DNA of 64,000 bases from Pseudomaricurvus alcaniphilus (lineage in GTDB: Bacteria; Pseudomonadota; Gammaproteobacteria; Pseudomonadales; Cellvibrionaceae). This document shows positions 44,860-56,859 of the stretch, one piece after another. Under the pieces are notes generated by a model. It searched no databases, was not told the origin of the DNA, and was given only the letters and a program-made list of their open reading frames with translations. The stretch covers positions 124,001-188,000 of the forward strand of contig NZ_JAAOIX010000010.1 in assembly GCF_011440395.1 (NCBI RefSeq). The letters run 5' to 3'. The translations under genes were made by a program, and so were the position numbers. Numbering within the stretch: the stretch's first letter is position 1; every line of letters starts with the position of its first letter.

Positions 44860-45942
44860 ATGAAGTCGTCAATTCTGGAAAAACTGGAAAATCTGCAAGA
44901 GCGTTACGAGGAGGTTGGAGCGCTGTTGAGCGATGCCGGTGTCATCAGTAACCAGAACCAGTTCCGCGAACTGTCGAAGGAGTACGCCGAACTGGAACCG
45001 GTGGTGCAGTGTTTCACCGAGTACCAGCAGGTGGTGGCCAACGTCGAGGAGGCCCGCTCGCTGTTAAAGGATGGCGATGCGGATATGCGCGAGATGGCCC
45101 AGGAAGAACTCAAGGACAGCGAAGGCAAGCTGGAACCGCTGGCGGTGGAATTGCAGCGCTTGCTGTTGCCCAAGGACCCCAATGATGACAAGAACGTCTT
45201 TCTGGAAATTCGCGCCGGCACCGGTGGCGATGAAGCGGCGATTTTTTCCGGCGACCTGTTCCGCATGTACGCCCGCTACGCCGAAAAGAAAAAATGGAAA
45301 ATCGAGGTGCTGAGCGAGAGCGAAGGCGAGCACGGCGGCTACAAGGAAATCATCTCCCGGGTTGTGGGTCAGGGGGTTTACTCCAAATTGAAATTTGAAT
45401 CCGGCGCCCACCGGGTGCAGCGGGTGCCGGAAACCGAGTCCCAGGGGCGTATCCACACCTCCGCCTGCACGGTGGCAGTGATGCCCGAGGCGGATGAGTT
45501 GGAGGCGGTAGAAATCAACAAGGCGGATTTGCGCGTCGATACTTTTCGCGCCAGCGGCGCCGGCGGCCAGCACGTCAACAAGACCGACTCGGCGATCCGG
45601 ATCACCCATATTCCCACCGGCATGGTGGTGGAGTGCCAGGACGAGCGCTCGCAGCACAAGAACCGTGCCCGGGCCATGTCGCTGTTGGCGTCGCGGCTGA
45701 AAAATGCCCAGGAAGAGATGGCCGCGCAGAGCGTCGCCGATGAGCGCCGCAGCCTGGTGGGCAGTGGCGATCGCTCCGAGCGCATCCGCACCTACAATTA
45801 CCCCCAAGGCCGGGTTACCGATCACCGCATCAACCTGACCCTCTATAAGCTGCACGAAATTATGGCCGGTGATCTGGACGAAGTGGTGCAGCCACTGGTG
45901 AACGAATACCAGGCCGATCAGCTGGCCTCACTGGCGGATTAG
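44860..45942 (+). CDS. prfA: Peptide chain release factor 1
   Basis: This 360-residue release factor reads UAA and UAG. The GGQ tripeptide is in [16 protein letters not shown]; the codon-recognition PxT is PET in QRVPETESQ. The full domain order is present. It lies 57 bases after hemA and 2 bases before prmC, which methylates its GGQ glutamine. Confidence 0.98.
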   Translation: MKSSILEKLENLQERYEEVGALLSDAGVISNQNQFRELSKEYAELEPVVQCFTEYQQVVANVEEARSLLKDGDADMREMAQEELKDSEGKLEPLAVELQRLLLPKDPNDDKNVFLEIRAGTGGDEAAIFSGDLFRMYARYAEKKKWKIEVLSESEGEHGGYKEIISRVVGQGVYSKLKFESGAHRVQRVPETESQGRIHTSACTVAVMPEADELEAVEINKADLRVDTFRASGAGGQHVNKTDSAIRITHIPTGMVVECQDERSQHKNRARAMSLLASRLKNAQEEMAAQSVADERRSLVGSGDRSERIRTYNYPQGRVTDHRINLTLYKLHEIMAGDLDEVVQPLVNEYQADQLASLAD

Positions 45943-45944
45943 AT

Positions 45945-46823
45945 TTGAGCACCGGTAGCGGCGGCGGGCCAGACCAACCGGGGCTGTCGATAAAAGAGTG
46001 TTTGCGGCTCTCGACGCGTCTGCCGCAGAGTCCTTCGGCGCGGCTGGATACCGAACTGTTGCTGGCCCGGGTGCTCGGCAAGGCGCGCAGCTACCTCTAC
46101 ACCTGGCCGGAGAAAATTCTCACCCAGGCCCAGTGGCAGGAGTTTAACCGCCTGCTGCAACAGCGGGCTCTGGGTCATCCTGTGGCCCACTTGCTGGGGG
46201 CGAGGGAATTCTGGGGGCTGGAGCTGGCAGTTAACGAAGCGACACTGATTCCCCGTCCGGAGACCGAGCTGCTGGTGGAAGCCGCCCTGCAACTGGATTT
46301 GCCCGCGCGCGCCCGGGTGCTCGATTTGGGTACCGGCACCGGCGCCATCGCCCTGGCCCTGGCCAGCGAGCGACCGCGCTGGCAGGTGGTGGCGGTGGAC
46401 AAGCAGCCGGCGGCGGCAGAGCTTGCCGAGGTCAACCGGGCGCGGCTCGGGCTGGACAATGTCCGGGTGCTGGTGAGCGACTGGTTTGCGGCACTGCCGG
46501 ACGCCGGTTTCGACCTGATCGTCGGCAACCCTCCCTATATCCCCGCCAATGACCCGCACCTGGCCGAGGGGGATGTGCGCTTTGAGCCGCGCTCGGCGCT
46601 GGTGGCCGGTGCCAATGGGCTGGCGGATATCGACACCATTTTACGTCACTCGTGTCAGTTCCTGTTCAGCGGTGGCTGGTTGCTGCTGGAGCACGGCTAC
46701 GACCAGGGTGAGGCGGTGCGACAGTTGTTTCAACAGCAGGGCTTTACCGAGGTGGCTACCCGGCGCGACCTGGCCGGCCATGACCGCTTGACCCTGGGCC
46801 TGTGGCCCGGTCAGGGAAAATAA
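45945..46823 (+). CDS. prmC: Release factor glutamine methyltransferase
   Basis: This 292-residue SAM-dependent methyltransferase has the SAM motif VLDLGTGTGAIALALA and the NPPY catalytic motif in LIVGNPPYIP. It methylates the GGQ glutamine of RF1/RF2. The reading frame starts at a TTG two bases after the prfA stop; the N-terminal helices before DTELLLARVLG fit the family only if this TTG, or a codon near it, is used. A non-ATG start with close coupling to prfA is likely. Confidence 0.93.
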   Translation: MSTGSGGGPDQPGLSIKECLRLSTRLPQSPSARLDTELLLARVLGKARSYLYTWPEKILTQAQWQEFNRLLQQRALGHPVAHLLGAREFWGLELAVNEATLIPRPETELLVEAALQLDLPARARVLDLGTGTGAIALALASERPRWQVVAVDKQPAAAELAEVNRARLGLDNVRVLVSDWFAALPDAGFDLIVGNPPYIPANDPHLAEGDVRFEPRSALVAGANGLADIDTILRHSCQFLFSGGWLLLEHGYDQGEAVRQLFQQQGFTEVATRRDLAGHDRLTLGLWPGQGK

Positions 46824-47199
46824 AGACAATAAGATTAAGACAATAAAATTACCTAATTACTACCTAAGCTAAGCTTTCGTGCAGCCGGCACTATGTTAGG
46901 TCTGGCTTCGGGGGCTTGCTTTCAAGACCCTCGACAGCAGGGATGCTGTCGTGGAGCCTCGAGCCCGCCCCGCGAGCGGAGCGAGTGCTTTGGGTGCATG
47001 GATGGAATCTGAGCCTGCCCCGCGAGCGCAGCGAGTGCTTTGGGCACGGCGAGTCTTGAAAGCAAGTCCCTGGAGCCAGGCCGGGAGCAAAGCTGCTGTC
47101 CCAAGGGCTACAGGGTATATGTTTACTATCGCCGATAGCTGGCTTATTCATAGGCGTAATTAGGTAAGATTAAGACAATAAGGTTAAGACAATAAATAA
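46822..47199. repeat. Structured repeat element between prmC and the DASS gene
   Basis: A 425-bp gap without a convincing gene. Outer copies of agattaagacaataa flank inverted attacctaattac (46848-46860) and gtaattaggtaag (47156-47168). Inside are a perfect 14-base inverted repeat cttgctttcaagac/gtcttgaaagcaag, a gacagca/tgctgtc hairpin, and a 34-base direct repeat (about 46961 and 47011) differing by two bases. It looks like a MITE or non-autonomous element. Confidence 0.6.
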
Positions 47200-47248
47200 A
47201 TAGTGGGCCTGGGCGCAAGCCCGTATGCCACATCAATGCGGATAACTT

Positions 47249-48631
47249 ATGGCGATCAACAGCAAAGCCCTGGCCCTGTGGTTAGGGCCCCTGGCGGCCT
47301 TACTATTGGCACTGCTCATGGAAGGCTACGGCTGGCAGAGCGAGGCCTGTTTTGCTGCGGCTATTACCATGCTCTGCGCGGTGTGGTGGATCTTTGAACC
47401 CATTCCCATTCCGGCCACCTCGCTGATCCCGCTGGGTGGCTTGCCCCTTCTGGGCGTGCTGGACGGGGAGGCCATTGCCAGCGCCTACGGCAGCCCGATT
47501 ATCCTGTTGCTGGTGGGGGGCGCCATGATGTCCAAGGCGATGGAAAAAAGCGGCGCCCACCGGCGCATTGCCCTGCTGATGATTCACGCCTTCGGCACCC
47601 ACAGCCGGCGCCGGCTGGTGTTTGGTTTTATGTCGGCGGCCGCCTTTTTGTCCATGTGGATCAGCAATACCGCGACCACCCTGATGATGATTCCGGTGGC
47701 CATGGCGGTGCTGGAGCGAGTCCAGGATCGAGCGCTGACGGTGGCGCTGCTGTTGGGTATAGCCTACGGCGCCAGCATTGGTGGCCTGGCCACTCCCATC
47801 GGCACGCCGCCCAACCTTATCTTCCTGTCGGTCTATAAGGAGTTTACCGGCAATGAAATTACCTTTCTGGAGTGGATGGCTACCGGGCTGCCGGTGGTGG
47901 TGGTGTTTTTGCCGCTGGCGGCACTCTGGTTGACCCGTCGATTGCAGGCGGGCGAAGCGCTGCAGGTGGAGCGTCTTGGGCCCACCAGTGTCGCGGAAAA
48001 GCGGGTGCTACTGGTGTTCGCGCTGGTCATAGTGGCCTGGATGACGTTGAAAAACCCCCTTGGTGGCTGGGCCGGCTGGCTGGCTCTGCCCTACGCCAAT
48101 TACGCGGCGGTGGCGTTTCTGGCGGTGGTGGTGATGTTTGTCTGCCCTGATGGCCAGGGCGGTCGACTGCTGGACTGGCCGGCGGCCAACTCCATTCACT
48201 GGGGGGTGATGATTCTGTTCGCCGGCGGCATCGCCATCGCCAAGGCGTTTATGGCGACCGGTATCAGTGACGCCCTTGGGCAGCAGCTAACGACTCTGTC
48301 GCAGCTGCCGGTGTACCTGTTGATTTTGGTGATTTGCCTGTTTGTCACCTTTCTTACGGAAATCACCAGCAATACCGCCACCACCACGTTGCTGATGCCG
48401 ATTCTGGCTGCGGCGGGAATCGCGGCGGGCCTGGAACCGGCGCTGTTGATGATACCGGCAGCACTCAGTGCCAGTTGCGCGTTTATGTTGCCGGTGGCCA
48501 CCGCGCCCAACGCCATTGTGATTGCCAGCGAAGCGGTGAAGGTTAAGGAGATGGCGCGGGAGGGGCTGGCGCTGAATTTTTTGGGCGCGCTGATAATTTC
48601 GGTGCTAATCTACATAGGCTGGGGTTGGTAA
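47249..48631 (+). CDS. DASS/SLC13-family sodium-coupled anion transporter
   Basis: This 460-residue membrane protein has about eleven hydrophobic segments and the DASS signature SNT motifs: WISNTATTLMMIPV and TEITSNTATTTLLMPI. GLATPIGTPPNLIF is typical. Family members import dicarboxylates or sulfate with Na+. The gene is isolated on the plus strand behind the repeat element. Confidence 0.92.
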   Translation: MAINSKALALWLGPLAALLLALLMEGYGWQSEACFAAAITMLCAVWWIFEPIPIPATSLIPLGGLPLLGVLDGEAIASAYGSPIILLLVGGAMMSKAMEKSGAHRRIALLMIHAFGTHSRRRLVFGFMSAAAFLSMWISNTATTLMMIPVAMAVLERVQDRALTVALLLGIAYGASIGGLATPIGTPPNLIFLSVYKEFTGNEITFLEWMATGLPVVVVFLPLAALWLTRRLQAGEALQVERLGPTSVAEKRVLLVFALVIVAWMTLKNPLGGWAGWLALPYANYAAVAFLAVVVMFVCPDGQGGRLLDWPAANSIHWGVMILFAGGIAIAKAFMATGISDALGQQLTTLSQLPVYLLILVICLFVTFLTEITSNTATTTLLMPILAAAGIAAGLEPALLMIPAALSASCAFMLPVATAPNAIVIASEAVKVKEMAREGLALNFLGALIISVLIYIGWGW

Positions 48632-48899
48632 TTAGACTTTAGTCTGGTGTAGAGTGTTGGCACCGAGTTATAGAGCGGGGCGGCTTGAAATTCCGCTTCA
48701 CTATTTTACATTTATAGTATTTGAACCAGGTTTATTGCTGGAACGATTTCATTAGCTTGCGAAAGGGAGCTTTCGCGGCAGCGCAGTAGAGCGTTCTGCC
48801 ATCACGTGGACAGGTAAGTAATGTTGGGCAAGGCCAGTTCGTCGGCGGGTATCTACTGGATGCTGGCCGGCGCGGTTCAGGTTTTGTCGTCAGGCATTT

Positions 48900-51212
48900 A
48901 TGAGCAGTTACCAAAACCACGAAGTCACCCACCTGATTCGCAAGTTTCAGAGTCTGTTTGCCGAGCTTGAACCGGGGCAAATCGTCGAGCGTTTGTTGCG
49001 CCTGTCCATGGCTCGACCGGTGATTGAAAACTGCACGCTGATTTCCATGCGCGATGAGCAGTTGTGGGTCGAAGCCACTATTTCCCGACACGGCTTTGCC
49101 CAGGTGGCCGAGCCCCTCAGTAGTCGTGCCGACCTGCCCGGCGATATCATCCGCGCCGCCTTCAGTCAGTCCAAGGCCATCGAAGTAGACCTGCCGGCGG
49201 ACCTGCAGGAAGTCACCGCCACCTGCTCGACCCGTACCCGCAGCCTGGTATTACGCCCCGTTGGCGCGGCGCCGGTGGCGCTGTTTTACTGCGAGGCCAA
49301 CTGCCCATTACCCCAATTGCAGGAGCAGGCCAACTGGCTCAATTCCATCTGGCAATTCAGTGAGCTGGTGCTGGTGCAGTTGCTGCAGAGTCGCCAGACC
49401 CACCAGCTCGAGGAAAGTGTTCAGCAGCAAGTCGAATCCCTCTGGACCAGCCAGGCCTACCTCGATGCCATCGTGCGCCACTCCCCCACATTGATAACGA
49501 TCAAGGATCTGGCCGGCCGCCTGGTGCTGGTGAGCGATCATATGTACGACTTGCAAGGGGCCGAGCAGAGCAGCGTTATCGGTGCCACGGTCAGCGAAGC
49601 CATCGACCAGGACGTGAGTTCGCGGATCCTGGCGGCTGATCGCCAGGTGATGGAAACCCAGGCTACGGTCGAAACCCAAATGGAGTTGCGACACAAGGAC
49701 GGGGTTGTGCACAGCTACTGGCTGGTAAAATTCCCACTCAAGGGGCGTGACGGTGAGTTGATCGGTGTCTGCACCATCGGTACCGATATCTCCGAGCGAC
49801 TGGCGGCGGAACATCGACTGCGCGAACAGCAGTCGCAACTGGCCATAATGGCATTTCACGATGAGTTGACGGGCCTGCCCAATCGCTCCCTGTTTTATGA
49901 TCGCTTCCAGCACAGCCTCGCCCGCTGCCGTCGCAGCGGTTGCCAGGTGGTGCTGATGCTGCTGGACGTGGACCGCTTTAAATTGATCAACGACAGCCTC
50001 ACCCACGAGGCCGGCGATATACTGTTGCAGGTCATTGCCCAGCGGCTCAAGGATCACGTGCGGGATATGGACACCGTGGCCCGCATTGGTGGCGACGAAT
50101 TCGTGGTGGTACTGGAAAGTATCCAGGACGGCGATGACGTCGCCCAAATGGCCCAGCAGATGCTCAATGAGATTGCCCTGCCAACCAGCATTCGCGGCCA
50201 CGAGCTGGCAACCTCGGTAAGTATGGGCATTGGAGTCTATCCTCACGACGGCGACTGTGTGGAGACCCTGGTGAAAAATGCCGAGGCCGCCATGTACATG
50301 GCCAAGGAGGCGGGCAAGAATAACTTCAAGTTTTTTACCGAGGATATGAACACCCAGGCGGTCAAATCCCTGATGCTGGAGAACGAGCTGCGGCGTGCCA
50401 TCGAAACCGACCAGCTGAGCCTTTATTACCAGCCCCAGTTCGAGCTGGGCAGCAGCGAAATGGCCGGGGTGGAGGTATTGGTGCGCTGGCAGCACCCGCA
50501 GCGGGGTCTGGTGTCACCGCTGCATTTTATTCCCCTGGCGGAAGAGACCGGCTTGATTGTACCGCTGGGTGACTGGGTGCTGCGCCACGCTTGTCGCCAG
50601 GCAAAAATCTGGCTGGACCAGGGCAAATACAGTAAAAAAATTGCCATCAATCTCTCCCCCAGGCAGTTTCGGCAGCACAACTTCAGTCGCCGGCTGGCGG
50701 AAATCCTGGCCCAGGCGGAATTGCCGGCCCAGCACCTGGAGCTGGAAATCACCGAAACCTGCGCCATGGAACAGGCTGGCCACACCATCAATATGATGGA
50801 GGAAATCACTGCCATGGGGGTGTCGCTGGCCATTGACGACTTCGGTACCGGCTATTCATCGCTGGCCTATTTGAAAAAATTCCCGATCCAGAAACTCAAG
50901 ATCGATCGCAGCTTTGTCAAGGATATCACCACTGACGTCAACGATGCGGCGATCGCCCAGTCGATCATCAGCCTGGCCCATAACATGTCGCTGAAAGTCA
51001 TTGCCGAGGGCGTTGAGTATGTGGAGCAGGCGCACTGGCTGCGACAGCGCGGTTGCGATTTGGCCCAGGGGTTTCACTACAGTCGTCCGATCTCTGCAGA
51101 GCGCTTGTCGAGCCAGTTGCAGGCTGGCCAGTTTGTGCCGCAGGCCAATGTGGTGCGCCTGGCGGCAGGCAGCACAGCCCTGGGTGCGGCTCGTTCCGGT
51201 TGGGCCGACTGA
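48900..51212 (+). CDS. PAS-GGDEF-EAL protein (cyclic-di-GMP turnover)
   Basis: This is a 770-residue protein with no membrane segment. The N-terminal ~180 residues are of unassigned GAF-like type, then a PAS domain (about 185-300), a GGDEF domain and an EAL domain. The GGDEF signature is intact (RIGGDEFVVV) as is DVDRFKLINDSL, and the EAL domain keeps the E-x-L-x-R form (EVLVRW), DDFGTGYSS and EGVE residues, so both synthesis and hydrolysis are possible. A hairpin GCGAAAG-GGAG-CTTTCGC (48759-48776) and a 49-codon open frame lie upstream. Confidence 0.93.
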   Translation: MSSYQNHEVTHLIRKFQSLFAELEPGQIVERLLRLSMARPVIENCTLISMRDEQLWVEATISRHGFAQVAEPLSSRADLPGDIIRAAFSQSKAIEVDLPADLQEVTATCSTRTRSLVLRPVGAAPVALFYCEANCPLPQLQEQANWLNSIWQFSELVLVQLLQSRQTHQLEESVQQQVESLWTSQAYLDAIVRHSPTLITIKDLAGRLVLVSDHMYDLQGAEQSSVIGATVSEAIDQDVSSRILAADRQVMETQATVETQMELRHKDGVVHSYWLVKFPLKGRDGELIGVCTIGTDISERLAAEHRLREQQSQLAIMAFHDELTGLPNRSLFYDRFQHSLARCRRSGCQVVLMLLDVDRFKLINDSLTHEAGDILLQVIAQRLKDHVRDMDTVARIGGDEFVVVLESIQDGDDVAQMAQQMLNEIALPTSIRGHELATSVSMGIGVYPHDGDCVETLVKNAEAAMYMAKEAGKNNFKFFTEDMNTQAVKSLMLENELRRAIETDQLSLYYQPQFELGSSEMAGVEVLVRWQHPQRGLVSPLHFIPLAEETGLIVPLGDWVLRHACRQAKIWLDQGKYSKKIAINLSPRQFRQHNFSRRLAEILAQAELPAQHLELEITETCAMEQAGHTINMMEEITAMGVSLAIDDFGTGYSSLAYLKKFPIQKLKIDRSFVKDITTDVNDAAIAQSIISLAHNMSLKVIAEGVEYVEQAHWLRQRGCDLAQGFHYSRPISAERLSSQLQAGQFVPQANVVRLAAGSTALGAARSGWAD

Positions 51213-51243
51213 TGAGTGCCGGCTCAGCGCGAGCCAGCCAGGT

Positions 51244-52296
51244 TTAGTCCAGGGTCAGGCTCAATTTCTGCACCGGCGCCGAGAGGCTGAAAGTGCCGCT
51301 CAGGTTGAGCACCAAATCCATAAGTTCGTCCCAGGCGTCGCCGCTGCGCAGGCCCTTGATGGTTTTGTCGACGCTGTTGGCCTTGCGCAGTAACAGCTGT
51401 AATTGGTTCGACCTGAGGCGCTTGGCGGCGCGACTGACCAGTGGCTTGCGCTTATCCCACACTCCGCTGCTGCGGGCTATACGGTCGAAGCTTTGGCCGT
51501 TTTCCAGACCGTGGGCGATCTGGCTCAGGGTGCGAATTTCCCGCGCCAGCGCCCACAGCACCACAGTGGCGTCGGTGCCTTCGCCCTTCAATCCGTGCAG
51601 GGTTTTGACTGCCGCGCGGGCGTCACCGTGCAGGGCCTTGTCGACCAGGCTGAAGACGTCGTAACGGGCGCTGTCGGCCACTGCGCCGGCGACGATATCG
51701 GCACTGATAAAGTCGTCTTCGCACAGCAGCTTGAGCTTTTCGATCTCCTGCACGGCGGCCAGCAGGTTGCCTTCGGTGCGGGCCGCCAACAGGTCTATGG
51801 TGTCAGGGTCGGCGCGCAAGCCGGCCTGCTTGATACGTTTGTCCAGCCAGCCGGGCAGCTGCTGGGGAGAGATTGGCCACACCTGGACCACTGTGCCGCA
51901 GGCATCGATGGCCTGATACCACTTGCTGCGCTGTGCGCCTTTGCTCAGTTTCGGCAGGACGATCAGCAACAGGTTGTCTTCTGGCGGGCGCTCGCAGTAA
52001 TGCTGCAAGGCCTTGTTGCCGGCCTCATCGATCTTGCCGTTGGCGATGCGCAGCTCGTAGATCTTGCGCTCGGCAAACAGTGACAGGCTGTTGACCGAGG
52101 TCAGCAGCACATTCCAGTCAAAATCGGGCCCCACGTGGTGTAACTCGCGCTCGCTAAAGCCGTCCTGCCTGGCCGCTGCGCGGATGCTGTCGCAGGCTTC
52201 CTGCACCAGCAGAGGTTCGTCGCCACTGACCAGGTAGGCCGCGGTCAGGCCCCGTCCGAGGGCCCGGTTGAGTTGCTCAGGGGGCAGAGAGGCCAT
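51244..52296 (-). CDS. holA: DNA polymerase III delta subunit
   Basis: This 350-residue clamp-loader subunit opens the beta clamp. N-terminal YLVSGDEPLLVQEACDSIR matches the family, as do KIYELRI, GLRADPDTIDLLAARTEGNLLAAVQEIEKL and the C-terminal helices. It overlaps lptE by 20 bases (52277-52296), as expected for leuS-lptE-holA order. Confidence 0.95.
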   Translation of the reverse strand: MASLPPEQLNRALGRGLTAAYLVSGDEPLLVQEACDSIRAAARQDGFSERELHHVGPDFDWNVLLTSVNSLSLFAERKIYELRIANGKIDEAGNKALQHYCERPPEDNLLLIVLPKLSKGAQRSKWYQAIDACGTVVQVWPISPQQLPGWLDKRIKQAGLRADPDTIDLLAARTEGNLLAAVQEIEKLKLLCEDDFISADIVAGAVADSARYDVFSLVDKALHGDARAAVKTLHGLKGEGTDATVVLWALAREIRTLSQIAHGLENGQSFDRIARSSGVWDKRKPLVSRAAKRLRSNQLQLLLRKANSVDKTIKGLRSGDAWDELMDLVLNLSGTFSLSAPVQKLSLTLD

Positions 52297-52807
52297 CGCC
52301 GGGTTCGCTGCTGGCCGCGCTGGCGCGGGAAATAAAGCGCAGGCGGCGGAACACCTGCTCGATGACGGCGCCCTGCATTTCCTGCAGGATCAATCTTTCT
52401 TCCTCGGTCTTGGCGACGATGGCGTTGAGATCAAACTGGTAGCTGCGCACTACCTGGGCCCGGGTGGTGGGCGCGAGCACGCCGTTGGCATCCTCGATGC
52501 GGTAATCGACACCGAGGGTGAGTTCGTACTCGGTCACCAGCGCGTCGTTACCCACCGAGACCGCGCGCCGGGAGTGGCGCTCGTTGCTCAGTGTGATGAT
52601 GTAGTCGGCGCTGCTGGCACTGCTGGCGGCCACCACACCGTTGGCAGCCAGCGAGCGTTCGAACTCGATCATCAGGTTACCGTGGCGCTTGTCGGCGATA
52701 ACAAACACGGAGTTGGTGCCGAGGTCGAGGTTGCCGGTGCCGCGCAAGTGCCAGCCGCAGGCGTTTACCAGCAGCAGCACAGAGAAGAAAAGCAGGTATT
52801 TTTTCAT
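52277..52807 (-). CDS. lptE: LPS-assembly lipoprotein LptE
   Basis: This 176-residue lipoprotein has signal sequence and lipobox LVNAC followed by GWHLRGTG, as is typical. It plugs the LptD barrel to insert lipopolysaccharide in the outer membrane. Found in the standard leuS-lptE-holA order, 24 bases after leuS. Confidence 0.95.
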   Translation of the reverse strand: MKKYLLFFSVLLLVNACGWHLRGTGNLDLGTNSVFVIADKRHGNLMIEFERSLAANGVVAASSASSADYIITLSNERHSRRAVSVGNDALVTEYELTLGVDYRIEDANGVLAPTTRAQVVRSYQFDLNAIVAKTEEERLILQEMQGAVIEQVFRRLRFISRASAASSEPGDGLSAP

Positions 52808-52831
52808 AGTTATTGGTCGCGTAAAGCCGGT

Positions 52832-55504
<2,673 letters not shown>

Positions 55505-55741
55505 CCAAAGCGGTAAATGTTTACACTGTAATTTACGCTGCAGTTTGCGTGGCGCCAGAAAGCGCAACATTATAGGCGCTGCGCCGGGAGAAAGCGATTG
55601 CAGCGTGAGCCTGCCATTCGATTCGTGCCAGGGTCGCAAATCAGTGGTTCGCATCTTAGTAGGTAGTCAGCACTGTGCTGCTGGAGCGCGCGTGCGGCAC
55701 CGGGGTACGGCTTAATCGATCGGGAAAGGGAGACAGGCGAG

Positions 55742-56512
55742 ATGTTGTTGCGGGCGTTTATGAGGTCACTGCTGTTGCCACCGCTGCCGCAACTGCTGGG
55801 CATGGTTCTGGCATGGTTGTGCTGGCGGCGTTGGCCGGGGTTGTCGAGGGTGTTGCTGGCGGTATCCTTTGGCTCGCTGCTGCTGTTGTCGCTGCCGCTG
55901 GTGGGAAGCGGCCTGCTCGCTACTTTGGAGCGCGGTTACGCGCCGCCATCGGCGGCGCAGATAGCATCCGCCGAGGCCATTGTCATTCTGGGGGGAGGCC
56001 GGATTTCCGATTCAGTTGAGTACGGCGGCGACATCGTCAGCAACTACGCGTTGGCACGGCTGCGCTACGGAGCGCGCCTGCAGCGTGCCACCGGTTTGCC
56101 AGTGGTGGTCAGCGGTGGAGTGGTCGGCAGCGGAGTGACCGGTGAAGAATCGCGCCAGCCAGAGGCGCAGTTGATGGCAGATGTGCTGGTGAATGATCTC
56201 GGAATCGAGGTGGCGTGGCAGGAGAGTCGCAGCCGCAATACCGCGGAAAACGCCCGCTATACCGCCGAATTACTGCGTCAGCATCGAATCGATCGAGTGC
56301 TGTTGGTCACCCACGGCTGGCATATGAAGCGGGCGGAAGGGGTCTTTACAGCAGCCGGTTTGATGGTGATTCCCGCGCCCATGAGCCTGGTCGAGAGCGA
56401 TGCGGTCAGCCTAAGTGATTTTGTGGCCAGCCCGAAAGCCCTGGTTGCCAGCTACTACGCGCTGCACGAGTGGTTGGGTATTTGGGTCTACTGGTGGCAG
56501 GGCTTGTTATAG
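55742..56512 (+). CDS. YdcF/ElyC-like DUF218 protein
   Basis: This 256-residue protein has two N-terminal membrane segments, then a DUF218 domain: AEAIVILGGG, PVVVSGGV, the ESRSRNTAENARYTAELL motif and RVLLVTHGWHMKRAEGVF. It resembles E. coli ElyC, which affects cell-envelope (undecaprenyl or ECA) metabolism. It is divergent from leuS, and a hairpin with five following T lies about 130 bases past its stop. Confidence 0.87.
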   Translation: MLLRAFMRSLLLPPLPQLLGMVLAWLCWRRWPGLSRVLLAVSFGSLLLLSLPLVGSGLLATLERGYAPPSAAQIASAEAIVILGGGRISDSVEYGGDIVSNYALARLRYGARLQRATGLPVVVSGGVVGSGVTGEESRQPEAQLMADVLVNDLGIEVAWQESRSRNTAENARYTAELLRQHRIDRVLLVTHGWHMKRAEGVFTAAGLMVIPAPMSLVESDAVSLSDFVASPKALVASYYALHEWLGIWVYWWQGLL

Positions 56513-56638
56513 GCTTGTAGGACTTGTTGCAGGCTTGCCGCAGGGATTCCAGTGCCCCACCTTACTCACGCTAAAGCGCCGCAATAGCGCAAACCTGAAC
56601 CCCATCGGCGCGCTGCCGCGGCTGGCGAGCCCTGTTTA

Positions 56639-56663
56639 GCACCAGTATGGTGCGCTGGTTTTT
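56639..56663 (+). terminator. Possible terminator after the YdcF-like gene
   Basis: Perfect GCACCA/TGGTGC stem with a GTA loop; a five-T run begins five bases after the stem. The stem is short, so efficiency is uncertain. Confidence 0.35.
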
Positions 56664-56728
56664 AATTGTGCCCTGTGATAATGCCGCAGTAGCAGCGACA
56701 CAGGAATCTTACCGGGCTCAAATTGAGT

Positions 56729-56744
56729 TGGCCCGGTGCTTGCT
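56729..56744 (+). promoter_or_regulatory. Sigma-54-like promoter (-24/-12)
   Basis: TGGCCCG-N4-TTGCT matches the consensus TGGCACG-N4-TTGCW with one mismatch, the GG and GC being ten bases apart. It is about 115 bases before the NIT-domain gene. Confidence 0.4.
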
Positions 56745-56859
56745 GCTGGCAGGCCCAGTATTTATCAGGAGTTGGTCCAGTGTTTGCTATTGCTTATACA
56801 CAAACTAACAATGGTCCATTCGTGGCTTACTAATATGAATGGGCGTATAGCTGGAACGA

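Larger units (their letters stand above)
56513..56859. other. 347-bp gap with terminator-like and sigma-54-like elements
   Basis: I see no gene. It holds a GCACCA-GTA-TGGTGC hairpin (56639-56653) with a T-run after it, an accgggc/gcccggt inverted repeat (56711-56737), and a sigma-54-like promoter at 56729-56744. Confidence 0.5.

Noticed and set aside
49308-50495. 395-codon minus-strand open frame
   Set aside because: Antisense to the GGDEF-EAL gene.
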